From: Elizabethkingia argenteiflava
GTDB lineage: Bacteria > Bacteroidota > Bacteroidia > Flavobacteriales > Weeksellaceae
Reading direction: 5' to 3'
NCBI RefSeq assembly: GCF_009904105.1
Contig: NZ_JAAABJ010000641.1
Location: 87,379 to 151,378, forward strand
Length of the DNA: 64,000 nucleotides
The notes below the pieces were generated by a model. That model saw only the letters and a program-made list of their open reading frames with translations. It was not told the origin of the DNA and searched no databases. Positions 27,527 to 35,943 of this stretch are shown one piece after another. Position numbers and translations under genes: made by a program. The stretch's first letter is position 1. Each line of letters begins with the position of its first letter.

Positions 27527-28095
27527 GAAATCGGATTTTTAAAATCTACGAAATAAAATTTGAATTCACGTTTAAACTTCTTTTCCTTTACGGGTACTTC
27601 TTTTAAGATATATTGAACCTGTTTATTAAGATAGCCTGCGTATTTTTTACCTCCATCATAGTAGTCCATTCTGTATTTGGCAAAATCTAAAGTGTCTTTT
27701 TTAGTGTGGATTTCTTTAAAGGTAGATATGGCATTGATCTTCACAAAACGAGCTTTTAAACTATCCAGTTCATTTATAAAGGAATTGATCTTGCTAGAGT
27801 CGGGTTTATCAAAATATTCTTGTATTTGATGGTAAAGGGTGAAATCAATATCAGAATCCTTATTACCAGCTGCATAGTGAGCCGCTAGATCATAGAGTTC
27901 TTGTAGCTTGAGCCCCGTAATATAATTTCTTGCTTGAACACTATCAAATTCAACCGGAGAATAGGTGGTGGTGTTATTATTGTATTTTACTGTTTCTATT
28001 GTATTTTTACCACTGTATTTCTTATTACAGGCAATTAATCCAAGGATGATAAAGAGGCCCGAAAAGAAGCTTAAGGCATTATGGATTTTTTTCAT
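27490..28095 (-). CDS. Predicted lipoprotein of unknown function
   Basis: A 201-residue protein with a signal peptide whose lipobox is LIAC (Cys23), then a helical, lysine-rich, soluble domain (LQELYDLAAHYAAGNKDSD, INELDSLKARFVKIN) with no recognisable enzyme motif. The ATG overlaps the last 17 bases of the upstream gene (28079-29260), so the two are coupled. It overlaps the convergent folate gene at its 3' end. I do not recognise the family; probably an envelope accessory protein working with its upstream neighbour. Confidence 0.7.
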   Translation of the reverse strand: MKKIHNALSFFSGLFIILGLIACNKKYSGKNTIETVKYNNNTTTYSPVEFDSVQARNYITGLKLQELYDLAAHYAAGNKDSDIDFTLYHQIQEYFDKPDSSKINSFINELDSLKARFVKINAISTFKEIHTKKDTLDFAKYRMDYYDGGKKYAGYLNKQVQYILKEVPVKEKKFKREFKFYFVDFKNPISQKDSVSLGKTK

Positions 28096-29260
28096 TATTT
28101 CTAATTCTGAATTTGATTAATACTATTTTCCCATTCGAAATTTTGCTTTCGATAACGTCCAGATTTTCTAGTGAGGTTGTCGGAAGAGAGAGAAAAGCAA
28201 TATAGCGTTGCTTGCTCATGGTTTCTACATTGAAATATTGATTATCAAATACTTGATAAATTACAGCATTGTCACTGATAAGATTTTCGAGCTGTGCTCT
28301 CCTGTTTTTAAAATCTTTAGATCTGGAATAAGAATATAACATCATATTGTACTCGTTGGGTTTGAGTTCAATAATTTCTGTCTTGGAAGCATTTTCTAGA
28401 TTTCGAGTAAGGCTTAAAGGTCTATAAAACACAGAGCTGATAACCATTTTAAGGGTTTTATCTTTTGTTGAGTATACAAATGGTTCATTCGGTTTCACTT
28501 TATATGTTAGAGGAGACTCACTCTCTTTTAAAACTTTTACTTCAACCTCATTTTGTACCGGTTGGCTTCTATCTGCATCAATAAATTTAAAGGTATAAGT
28601 CCTGTAGAAAAAGCTATCTGCAAAGTATAATATCGCCAAGAATATCGCCAATATAGTTGAAACACCAATCCAAAGATATTTCTTTAACTTAAATATAAAA
28701 GATTCATTTATAATAGGTTTATGGGTGGTTTTGGGGAGGACGAATTCTGAGAAGGTATCTTCATTTGGGTTGTAATGGGGTGGTATTGCTGGAGATTTTT
28801 CTTCTGTATAGGCATTTTCCGGATAGCTTTTCTCTGGCTCTAAGGTTGTTTCTTCAGGTTGGATGATGTTTTTATGTAATGGTTTTTTCTTTTTAAAATC
28901 ATACCAAGAGCTGTAACCCGCATAAACTGAGAGCAGATTCAGTATATCAATGCGGGGGAGCCTGCTCATGGGTGAGCTTTTGAAATAAGTATAAAAAGAC
29001 TTTTCACTGATATTACCTTTTGCCTTTTTGCGAAGGTCCTCCTGGAAGTAGATAATGTCAATACCCTTCCATTTTGAAATATCATCATGAGAAGGAGTGT
29101 GGCTCTCCATATATTTGGCTTGAACCTCAGATTTTAACTGTTTAAAATACAATAGTTCCAAATCAGCTAAAGGATTTATTTTATTTAAGTTGTTGATTTT
29201 CAGATATGTTTGTTTGTAAAATAGTTTTACAAAGGTATTACAATTAATTTTCTTAAACAA
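28079..29260 (-). CDS. Single-pass membrane protein of unknown function
   Basis: As drawn, 393 residues: an N-terminal helical cytoplasmic domain (about 30-125, with GIDIIYFQEDLRKKAKGN and SEKSFYTYFK), a Glu/Pro-rich linker, one membrane helix (about 195-215) and a C-terminal, probably periplasmic beta-rich domain. The layout, a cytoplasmic domain linked through one helix to an outer domain, resembles a sensor or anchor, but no family is recognised. The start is uncertain: a promoter box at 29230-29237 lies inside the first codons, so the true start may be internal, for example Met51 at 29110 or a non-ATG codon between. Coupled to the lipoprotein gene downstream. Confidence 0.65.
   Translation of the reverse strand: MFKKINCNTFVKLFYKQTYLKINNLNKINPLADLELLYFKQLKSEVQAKYMESHTPSHDDISKWKGIDIIYFQEDLRKKAKGNISEKSFYTYFKSSPMSRLPRIDILNLLSVYAGYSSWYDFKKKKPLHKNIIQPEETTLEPEKSYPENAYTEEKSPAIPPHYNPNEDTFSEFVLPKTTHKPIINESFIFKLKKYLWIGVSTILAIFLAILYFADSFFYRTYTFKFIDADRSQPVQNEVEVKVLKESESPLTYKVKPNEPFVYSTKDKTLKMVISSVFYRPLSLTRNLENASKTEIIELKPNEYNMMLYSYSRSKDFKNRRAQLENLISDNAVIYQVFDNQYFNVETMSKQRYIAFLSLPTTSLENLDVIESKISNGKIVLIKFRIRNNEKNP
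29230..29237 (-). promoter_or_regulatory. -7 promoter box (TACCTTTG), minus strand
   Basis: TACCTTTG on the minus strand fits TANNTTTG. It lies downstream of the earliest possible start codon of the membrane-protein gene and argues for a later start. Confidence 0.45.
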
Positions 29261-29275
29261 GTTTTTTAGCTAGAT

Positions 29276-29283
29276 TACCTTTG
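29276..29283 (+). promoter_or_regulatory. -7 promoter box (TACCTTTG) of the small lipoprotein gene
   Basis: The same octamer TACCTTTG occurs on the plus strand, giving a divergent promoter pair; it ends 69 bases before the lipoprotein ATG, leaving an AT-rich leader of roughly 60 bases. Confidence 0.55.
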
Positions 29284-29352
29284 TGTTGTTCAATTCGTGA
29301 AAAGTAGAACAAACTAAAAAAATATTTAACAAATTAAATTTAATTTTCAATT

Positions 29353-29592
29353 ATGAAAAAGTCATTCTTAAACATCGCTGCTGCAGCTGCTATCGTTGCT
29401 GTTTCTTTAGTATCTTGTAAGAAAACTGAAACTGCTGCCACTACTGAAGGTGCAGCTGATTCTATTAAAGCTGATACTACTGCTGTAGATACTGTTGCTG
29501 CTCCAGCTGCTCCAGCTGCTCCAGCTGCTGATTCTGCTAAAGTAGAAGCTCCAGCTGCTGATTCTGCTAAAGTAGAAGCTCCAGCTAAATAA
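29353..29592 (+). CDS. Small alanine/proline-rich lipoprotein with tandem repeats
   Basis: A 79-residue protein: signal peptide with lipobox VSC (Cys22), then a low-complexity tail of Ala, Pro, Asp, Lys and Thr. The tail has APA triplets and two exact copies of APAADSAKVE, encoded by an identical 30-base tandem repeat, then APAK. Codons are strongly biased (nearly all Ala is GCT), which suggests high expression. It is probably an outer-membrane-attached flexible lipoprotein; no enzymatic role is expected. It has its own promoter box and a strong terminator. Confidence 0.8.
   Translation: MKKSFLNIAAAAAIVAVSLVSCKKTETAATTEGAADSIKADTTAVDTVAAPAAPAAPAADSAKVEAPAADSAKVEAPAK
29518..29577 (+). repeat. 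Two exact 30-bp tandem repeats in the small lipoprotein gene
   Basis: The 30-base unit beginning GCTCCAGCTGCTGATTCTGC occurs twice without a mismatch and a 9-base partial copy follows. The unit is a multiple of three, so copy-number changes keep the frame. Confidence 0.9.
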
Positions 29593-29616
29593 GTAAAATA
29601 TCTTTATAGATAATTT

Positions 29617-29644
29617 AAAGTCGCTTTTTAGCGACTTTTTTTTT
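29617..29644 (+). terminator. Terminator between the small lipoprotein and the methyltransferase gene
   Basis: Stem AAAGTCGCT/AGCGACTTT with a TTTT loop followed by a long T run. It lies between converging genes and overlaps the stop codon region of the methyltransferase. Confidence 0.93.
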
Positions 29645-30410
29645 AATTTTTTTGTCTTAGCATTTCATAACAACTGATGGCTACGGCATTGCTCAGATTA
29701 AGAGAGTCTATACTCCCTGTCATCGGAATAAGAGAATTACTTCCCTTATCCTTCCAAAATTTGCTCAGTCCTGAGTGTTCAGTTCCGAAACACATTACGG
29801 TTTTCCCTTCCAAATTAACTTGATGAATAGGTGGGGTCGGGTGATCTTCCATAAAAGTTGTTATAATCTTATAGTGGTAGCGTTGCAGAAAGTTTAATGC
29901 CGTAGCGTTATCGGTTTGAAAAAAATTCATACCAAAAAGACAACCTACGCTTGAACGGATAACATTTGGATTGTAGAAATCTACTTTCGGATCTGTAATA
30001 ATGAGCGCATCTATACCGAAAGCCTCGCAACTTCTTAATATAGCGCCTAAATTGCCTGGTTTTTCAATGCTTTCTAGCAGGATGATTCCAGAGTTGTGTT
30101 TGGGGGTGAAATCGGCTAATGAAAATTGCCTTTCTTTATAGATGCCTATAATGCCTTCAGAAGATCCTCGATAAGCTAATGAATCATAAATTTTTGTCGA
30201 AACCATGTTGATTTTAGCCTGTGGAAGTGTGTCCTGAAAAATATCACCGCAAATAAAAAATTCAATAGGATCATAACCAAAGCTTAAGGCTCTTTGGTTC
30301 TCCTGACGTCCTTCTACTATAAAAACTTTATTCTTACGGCGTTCGCTATTTTTAGTGATCAGCTTGCTTAATCTTTTTATTTTGTCGTTTTGTAAACTTT
30401 CTATTTGCAT
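29643..30410 (-). CDS. TrmH/SpoU-family RNA 2'-O-methyltransferase
   Basis: A 255-residue SPOUT methyltransferase. The N-terminal substrate-binding part (IKRLSKLITKNSERRKNKVF, VEGRQE) is followed by the knotted SAM-binding domain with motif 1 KPGNLGAILRSCEAFG, motif 2 CFGTEHSGLS and motif 3 IPMTGSIDSLNLSNAVAI. Such enzymes methylate ribose 2'-OH in 23S rRNA or tRNA; which nucleotide cannot be told from sequence. The -7 box lies 4 bases before the ATG. Convergent with the small lipoprotein. Confidence 0.9.
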   Translation of the reverse strand: MQIESLQNDKIKRLSKLITKNSERRKNKVFIVEGRQENQRALSFGYDPIEFFICGDIFQDTLPQAKINMVSTKIYDSLAYRGSSEGIIGIYKERQFSLADFTPKHNSGIILLESIEKPGNLGAILRSCEAFGIDALIITDPKVDFYNPNVIRSSVGCLFGMNFFQTDNATALNFLQRYHYKIITTFMEDHPTPPIHQVNLEGKTVMCFGTEHSGLSKFWKDKGSNSLIPMTGSIDSLNLSNAVAISCYEMLRQKN

Positions 30411-30414
30411 TTTG

Positions 30415-30422
30415 CAAAACTA
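30415..30422 (-). promoter_or_regulatory. -7 promoter box (TAGTTTTG) of the methyltransferase gene
   Basis: On the minus strand TAGTTTTG fits TANNTTTG and ends 4 bases before the ATG at 30410, implying a leaderless or nearly leaderless mRNA. Confidence 0.5.
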
Positions 30423-30770
30423 TATAAAATTTGGCATTAGTAAGCTTTGCTTAAAAAAAAGCGATGATCATTTTTTAGTTTATAGCCTTATTAAAAAAGC
30501 TATAAGGGGGATTCTGGATGGAGTGATAGTGAAGTAAATTAAAGAAGAATACAGCTACTAGAGATAGCAGCTTGTAGAGGTATAGACTTATCAGCTCTTC
30601 TTAATCTATTCCACAATTTTAAATATAAGCCTTTGGTATGATGTTAAAACAAATTGCTGTTTTTTCTTTATTATGGAGTTACAATGAAATGAATACGAGT
30701 GTCTGGCATCTTTAAAAAATACCAAAATCCTCTATCTCTTTAATTGATGGAAAGCTCTTCCCCTCGTCTA
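30423..30770. other. Gene-free gap between the methyltransferase and rmuC
   Basis: 348 AT-rich bases with no ORF or RNA gene I can support and no clear terminator for rmuC. Confidence 0.6.
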
Positions 30771-32261
30771 TTATTTTAGTGTACCACTATTATCAATTAG
30801 ACTCTGTGGGAGATCCTTCTTATTTTTGATGCCTAAAGATTTTAGTTTCTGGGTCTGGGTAACCAGATTATCGTTCCCTGTAGAGAGTTGTTTGTAGGCG
30901 TCGTTGTATACACTTTTAGCCTGATCTAAATTTTTCCCTACCTTTTCAAGGTTTTCTATAAAGCCTACAAACTTATCGTAGAGCTTAGCGCCTCTTGCTG
31001 CGATTTCCATAGCATTTCTATTTTGATATTCGCGTTTCCACAGATCCGCAATAAGTTTGAGTGAAGTGATGAGATTGCTCGGATTCAGCAGTAATATTCT
31101 TCGCTCATAGGCGTAATTCCATAAATTTTGTTCGGCTTGCATTGCGGCAATATAGGCAGGTTCGCTCGGAATGAACATCATTACAAAATCCAGTGACTTT
31201 CCATAGTCATCATAAGCTTTTTGGCTGAGCTGTTGAATATGGTTTTTAATCGAGGAGAGGTGTCGGTTGAGCTTTAAAGTGTATAGATCTTGATCTGTTT
31301 CATCTACCAATTCCGTAAAGGCAGTGAGTGAGACCTTTGAGTCTATAATAACATTTCTTTCGTCGGGATATTTGACTACAGCATCTGGGCGCATTTTTTT
31401 TCCTGAAAACGCTGAGAATAAAGCTTTATTATCTTCGTCTCTCAATTCGTGTTCTAGAAAATACTCTCTTCCCTTCATTAATCCAGATTTTTCCAGAATA
31501 CTTTCCAAGATCATTTCACCCCAGTTCCCCTGTGTTTTACTCTCGCCTTTTAGAGCGCGGGTTAGTTTTTTTGCATCCTCTGAAATTTGCTGGTTGAGTT
31601 GGGCTAATTCTTTTACTTTTTCGGCTAAAGAGAAACGTTCCTTATTTTCTTGTGCATAGGCTTCATTTACCCTGTTTTTAAGATCTAAAATCTTTTCCTG
31701 AAAAGGCTCCAGTATATTTTTGAGGTTAGCTTGATTGAGGCTCGTAAACTTTTCAGTTTTTTCTTCTAAAATTTTATTAGCAAGATTTTCGAATTGTAAC
31801 TGGGCAGCCTCCTGCATATGGATAATTTCTTTTTTCTGAGTCTCCAGTGTATTTTGTAGACTTTCATTCAGTGCCGAAAGCTCAGCATTTTTAGCCAATA
31901 TATTCTGTTTTTCATTTAAGAGGGCTTCGATTTGTATGCCTTGTTTAGTATGGGTTTGTTTTTGCTCTTCGAGTTGCATCCTCAAGCTATTATGTTCTGC
32001 AGTTATTTTAGCATATTCGCTTTTTAAATCATTTAATACATCTGATATTTGGACATTAAGTTCCTTCTCCTTACTCATATAGAGGTTCAGTTCCTGGATT
32101 TTTAAATTTGAATTTTCTAAATCTGAACAGGTTTTTATATGAGCGTGCTGGAGTTGGTCGTATGTCCTTTTGGGGATACTAGACGATTTTAAAATAAAGT
32201 ATACCATAATACTGCCTATAGCTCCCCCTACAGCAAAAACAATAAATAAATTTAGATCCAT
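30771..32261 (-). CDS. rmuC: DNA recombination protein RmuC
   Basis: A 496-residue protein with one N-terminal membrane helix (about residues 4-24), a long coiled coil (about 40-205) and the RmuC nuclease-like domain, seen in GNWGEMILESILEKSGL, MRPDAVVKYPDERNVIIDSKVSL and DFVMMFIPSEPAYIAAM. RmuC limits inversions at short repeats and is linked to processing of DNA ends; the membrane anchor is typical. The promoter box is 4 bases from the ATG. It is in the same direction as pncB upstream, with a 97-base gap. Confidence 0.93.
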   Translation of the reverse strand: MDLNLFIVFAVGGAIGSIMVYFILKSSSIPKRTYDQLQHAHIKTCSDLENSNLKIQELNLYMSKEKELNVQISDVLNDLKSEYAKITAEHNSLRMQLEEQKQTHTKQGIQIEALLNEKQNILAKNAELSALNESLQNTLETQKKEIIHMQEAAQLQFENLANKILEEKTEKFTSLNQANLKNILEPFQEKILDLKNRVNEAYAQENKERFSLAEKVKELAQLNQQISEDAKKLTRALKGESKTQGNWGEMILESILEKSGLMKGREYFLEHELRDEDNKALFSAFSGKKMRPDAVVKYPDERNVIIDSKVSLTAFTELVDETDQDLYTLKLNRHLSSIKNHIQQLSQKAYDDYGKSLDFVMMFIPSEPAYIAAMQAEQNLWNYAYERRILLLNPSNLITSLKLIADLWKREYQNRNAMEIAARGAKLYDKFVGFIENLEKVGKNLDQAKSVYNDAYKQLSTGNDNLVTQTQKLKSLGIKNKKDLPQSLIDNSGTLK

Positions 32262-32265
32262 ACTG

Positions 32266-32273
32266 CAAAGTTA
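32266..32273 (-). promoter_or_regulatory. -7 promoter box (TAACTTTG) of rmuC
   Basis: TAACTTTG on the minus strand fits TANNTTTG and ends 4 bases before the rmuC ATG, again implying a very short or absent leader. Confidence 0.55.
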
Positions 32274-32358
32274 CAAAATTATAGAAGCCGCTAGTCCGTT
32301 GATTCTAGGGATAAGCTGTAGTTTTTGTAAGAATGAGATAAAAAACGCTAGAGCAAGT

Positions 32359-33549
32359 TTAATCCTTAATTTTTAAAAAAACTTTTGCGAGTTCTATCAT
32401 TTTGGGGTTTCCCGAATGTTTGCCTTTTTCATCCGAGAGTTTTACAGTAGGAATCCACTCGTTATTAATTCCCTTAACCCCCATTAACTTAATGACAATA
32501 TTGCTCGCTGGAAGACCTACATCGTTGGTGAGATGGGTTCCTATGCCAAAAGAAATGCCTATCTTCCCCTTACAGGCATGGGTGATTTCTTCTACCTTTT
32601 CAGTAGTGAGTGCATCGGAAAAGATGATGTACTTAAATAAAGGGTTGATACCGTGTTTTTGATAGTGCTTAATGGTTTTTTGCGCAAATTCTATAGGATC
32701 GCCGCTATCATGTCTCACACCGTCAAAGAGTTTTGCAAATTTCTTATCAAACTGCTGGAAAAATACATCGGTGGTATAGGTGTCTGAGAGTGCTACTCCT
32801 AGGTCTCCACGATAAACATCTATCCAGTGCTCTAAAGAAAGAGGATTCGCCATTTTGAATCCGTATTCTGCAGCGTGAAACATAAACCATTCGTGTGCGT
32901 GGGTGCCGATGGGTTTTACATTGTACAACATGGCCATATGTACATTAGAGGATCCTATAAAGGTAGAACCTTTTACAGAGGTTAGGGCCTGCATTACCAA
33001 GCGGTGAACCTCGTATGAGTGTCTTCTCCGGGTGCCAAATTCAGCAAAAGGAACTTGTAATTCTGCAAATTTTCTCTCCTTCTCTAGGGTTTTACGGATA
33101 ACAGTGTCGTCGTTCTCTCTTTTCCCCCCTGTCATGGAATAGTATAGTTCGCTAATTAGGCTTAGTAACGGGACCTCCCAGAGTATAGTGCGGTACCACA
33201 AACCAGAAATTTGCACCTTTAGTTCGCTGCCTTTTTGTTCAATATCGACCTCTGACGGGTCGTAACGATAGCCTTCCAGAAAATCAATATAAGGCAAACC
33301 TAGGTAAGGACAGGTCTTTTTTAGAAATATTTTCTCCTCAGGGCTCAGTTTTAGTTTCGACATTTCCTTGATAGCCTTGCTCAGCTCATCAGCGAAGCCT
33401 TCAGGGTAGATGTGTTTTCCTCGGTTGATAAATTCATATTTTACGACTTGTCTGGGGAATAGCTTGGTTACAGCGCATTGCATCGTGAATTTGTAAAAAT
33501 CATTATCCAATATGGAGAAAAGCCTTGCCCTTTTGTAGTCTTCTAACAT
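32359..33549 (-). CDS. pncB: Nicotinate phosphoribosyltransferase
   Basis: A 396-residue enzyme of the NAD salvage pathway that joins nicotinate to phosphoribosyl pyrophosphate with ATP hydrolysis. Typical blocks are DNDFYKFTMQCAVTKLFP near the N terminus, EFGTRRRHSYEVHRLVMQAL, GTHAHEWFMFHA (with the active-site histidine) and GVRHDSGDPIEFAQKTI. Length is normal. It lies between dps and rmuC, all on the minus strand, with gaps too wide for obvious coupling. Confidence 0.95.
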   Translation of the reverse strand: MLEDYKRARLFSILDNDFYKFTMQCAVTKLFPRQVVKYEFINRGKHIYPEGFADELSKAIKEMSKLKLSPEEKIFLKKTCPYLGLPYIDFLEGYRYDPSEVDIEQKGSELKVQISGLWYRTILWEVPLLSLISELYYSMTGGKRENDDTVIRKTLEKERKFAELQVPFAEFGTRRRHSYEVHRLVMQALTSVKGSTFIGSSNVHMAMLYNVKPIGTHAHEWFMFHAAEYGFKMANPLSLEHWIDVYRGDLGVALSDTYTTDVFFQQFDKKFAKLFDGVRHDSGDPIEFAQKTIKHYQKHGINPLFKYIIFSDALTTEKVEEITHACKGKIGISFGIGTHLTNDVGLPASNIVIKLMGVKGINNEWIPTVKLSDEKGKHSGNPKMIELAKVFLKIKD

Positions 33550-33617
33550 CCTAGTTTATTTATGCGAATATACATAAGATAAATGAAATAAGCTTATCGC
33601 ACGAAAAAGGGGAGGAG

Positions 33618-33657
33618 AATTAAAAGCGACTCTTTTTATATAAAAAGAGTCGCTTTT
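33618..33657 (-). terminator. Terminator of the dps gene
   Basis: A perfect 16-bp stem, AAAAGCGACTCTTTTT paired with AAAAAGAGTCGCTTTT around a 4-base loop, lies just after the dps stop on the minus strand and is followed by TTTTAATT. Confidence 0.85.
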
Positions 33658-33690
33658 ACATTGAGGTTGCACTAGGATTAGTATATATTT

Positions 33691-34167
33691 TTATTGTCCT
33701 AGGAATGAATTGTACATCCAGATATCTTTTTCCTGTTCGGAGATATAGTCACTCATCAGTGAATTAGTCCCTTCATCGCCTGCATCCGCTGTGATATTTA
33801 ATAGCTCTCTTTGCAGCCCTATAATGGTTTTAAAAGAATTTAAAATGTTTTTCACACACTTGTGAGCATCGCTAACCTCCTTACTCTCTTGAATAGTTGC
33901 ATTTTTAATATAAAAAGAGTAGTTGTGCTCTGGTTGAGCTCCTAAAGTGAGAATACGTTCTGCTATTTCATCGATTTTGAGAATAAGGTTGTTGTAAAGT
34001 TCTTCAAATTTTGGATGCAAAATAAAGAATAAATCTCCTTTTATGTTCCAGTGAGCTCCACGAGTGTTCTGGTAGAAAATTGAATAATTTGCTAATAGTA
34101 CATTTAATTTTTTAGCTATATTTTCGCAATCTTCAACTTTAAGGCCTATTAAATTGGGATTTTTCAT
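33691..34167 (-). CDS. dps: Dps-family DNA-binding/ferritin-like protein
   Basis: A 158-residue four-helix ferritin-like protein. The signature NTRGAHWNIKGDLFF with HPKFEELYNNLILKIDEIAERI contains the expected His, Asp and Glu ligands of the inter-subunit ferroxidase site. Dps dodecamers oxidise and store iron and protect DNA under starvation or peroxide stress. The N terminus is short and not strongly basic, so DNA binding is uncertain. A single-gene unit with promoter box and terminator. Confidence 0.92.
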   Translation of the reverse strand: MKNPNLIGLKVEDCENIAKKLNVLLANYSIFYQNTRGAHWNIKGDLFFILHPKFEELYNNLILKIDEIAERILTLGAQPEHNYSFYIKNATIQESKEVSDAHKCVKNILNSFKTIIGLQRELLNITADAGDEGTNSLMSDYISEQEKDIWMYNSFLGQ

Positions 34168-34205
34168 AAATTTTATTTTTTTTAGGTTTAGAAAACATAC
34201 TTATA

Positions 34206-34213
34206 CAAAAATA
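34206..34213 (-). promoter_or_regulatory. -7 promoter box (TATTTTTG) of dps
   Basis: On the minus strand TATTTTTG fits TANNTTTG and ends 38 bases before the dps ATG. No obvious -33 element or peroxide-regulator operator was recognised. Confidence 0.5.
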
Positions 34214-35443
34214 ACAAGTTATGGAGAAGATATAGGCATATTATAATAGATGTTATCTAATTTAAATATAGATTTCAAAAGTTTATATAAATCGCTAAAG
34301 TTAAATATTTGCAGTTTTAAGATAATACAATCCAAGCTATAGATTTTAGTAAAAGGAAAAAAACAACTATTCTGCAAAATTTAGACCTAAGGTTTAGGAA
34401 GGGACTAAATAAACCTTTGACATACTCAAGATGTAGTATTTTTTGTAGAAGGGGTATGCATGTCCTAAACTTATTCGGCTGTTGACAAGGAAAATATACC
34501 CAAAATATTGAGGCTTTATAAAAATTCAGCTAAAGCTGATTGAGGTGTCAGCGGTAAGGCCTCTGTCATAATCAAATGAGATGATTCTCTACAAAATCAA
34601 TTAGATGATGAAGAATTATATCCTAATCTACTGGTACTAATATTAAGACGATGGATAGTCCATTGCAAAAAATTAATAGGAAGGTCTATATCAAAGTCAT
34701 GAGATCCACGATGAAAGAGCTTTGGAATTATATTCAGTTGTTATTCAATTATAAAGATAAAATAAGCCTGATTGTAACCAATTTAACATGGATGCCTTTT
34801 GGATTCCATTAAAAAAGTTTTGCAGGGTGGTTAAAGTTTTCTTTATTAAGGTCATTAAAAAGGTATTCAACCAGAGATAGAATAAGAAACTTTTACTTTT
34901 GATTTTAGGCTTAAGCTGGCTTTGACCTCTTTTACAACTAGTATCATTTACATTCTATTTAGAGGCTTTAAGTATAGTCCCTTTTGCAAATTTAGATAGT
35001 GTTCACTCTATCTTTTGGGTGATATTGTTTCTGTTTATTTTTAAACCAGTGATTTTCAGTTTTTTTGAGTGGATCAGAAGAAGAGAGGTAATATATAAGT
35101 ATTGGGCTTGTGGGGTGGGCGCTCATAAAATTGTAAAATATGGGGAATGTAATCTTTAAAAAGCGCAGTGAAGCGGGGCTAAGTTTCCATTTTACAGGTT
35201 TCATAAATTTTATTGATTGGTACAGCTCATTATAAAAAGCAGGTAACTCTGCAATAGTGGAATTATATATGGAGGTTTAAATAAGAATTTGGGTTTCTGT
35301 CTAAATTGGGTCGATTATTCTCGGGATAATAGAGTGTGTTTATATAAAAATATGGGATAAAATTCTCTTTCAGTATTGTTACACCTATTTCTGTTATTGC
35401 GATAGTAAGAAAAAGAAAAAACGACTTTAACAAAACATAATTG
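34214..35443. other. 1.2 kb stretch without a recognisable gene
   Basis: AT-rich sequence between divergent dps and rpsL. All frames are broken. A 70-codon minus-strand ORF (34992-35204) has no protein-like signature; the plus strand of the same segment reads as hydrophobic fragments (IFWVILFLFIFKPVIF) before stops. The region may be a decayed gene or mobile element but I cannot identify it. Confidence 0.5.
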
Positions 35444-35474
35444 TTTGTAAATCAAAAAATAATTTTTATTTTTG
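35444..35474 (+). promoter_or_regulatory. Promoter of the rpsL-rpsG-fusA-rpsJ operon
   Basis: TTTG at 35444-35447 and TATTTTTG at 35467-35474 have the classical 19-base spacing; rpsL starts 33 bases after the -7 box. Confidence 0.8.
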
Positions 35475-35507
35475 CATCCTCAAATAAAAATAATATAAAG
35501 CAATTAC

Positions 35508-35921
35508 ATGCCTACTATTCAACAATTAGTTAGAAAAGGAAGAGCCATGCTTACTAAGAAGAGTAAATCGGCTGCTTTGGAATCATGTCCACAAAGAAGA
35601 GGCGTATGTACGAGAGTATATACCACCACGCCTAAGAAACCTAACTCAGCTTTGAGAAAAGTTGCAAGGGTTAGACTTTCTAATGGTAAAGAGGTGAACG
35701 CCTACATCCCGGGAGAAGGACATAATCTTCAGGAGCACTCGATAGTATTGGTAAGAGGCGGAAGGGTGAAAGACCTACCGGGAGTTAGATATCACATTGT
35801 ACGTGGTGCTTTGGATACAGCAGGAGTTAATGGAAGACTTCAGAGAAGATCTAAGTACGGCGCTAAGAGACCTAAACCAGGACAAGCCCCTGCTGCTACA
35901 GGTAAGGGTAAGAAAAAGTAA
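35508..35921 (+). CDS. rpsL: 30S ribosomal protein S12
   Basis: A 137-residue decoding-centre protein. The conserved [19 protein letters not shown] and [17 protein letters not shown] loops are intact, including the two lysines where streptomycin-resistance changes usually occur, so the sequence is of the sensitive type. The C terminus carries a short basic extension ([11 protein letters not shown]). First gene of the str operon; rpsG follows after 22 bases. It has a strong promoter and about 27 bases of leader. Confidence 0.97.
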   Translation: MPTIQQLVRKGRAMLTKKSKSAALESCPQRRGVCTRVYTTTPKKPNSALRKVARVRLSNGKEVNAYIPGEGHNLQEHSIVLVRGGRVKDLPGVRYHIVRGALDTAGVNGRLQRRSKYGAKRPKPGQAPAATGKGKKK

Positions 35922-35943
35922 TCATTAAATTAGGAACAGTACA

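Noticed and set aside
34992..35204. 70-codon minus-strand frame in the gap before rpsL
   Set aside because: No promoter, no recognisable motif and atypical composition; treated as part of a gene-free region.
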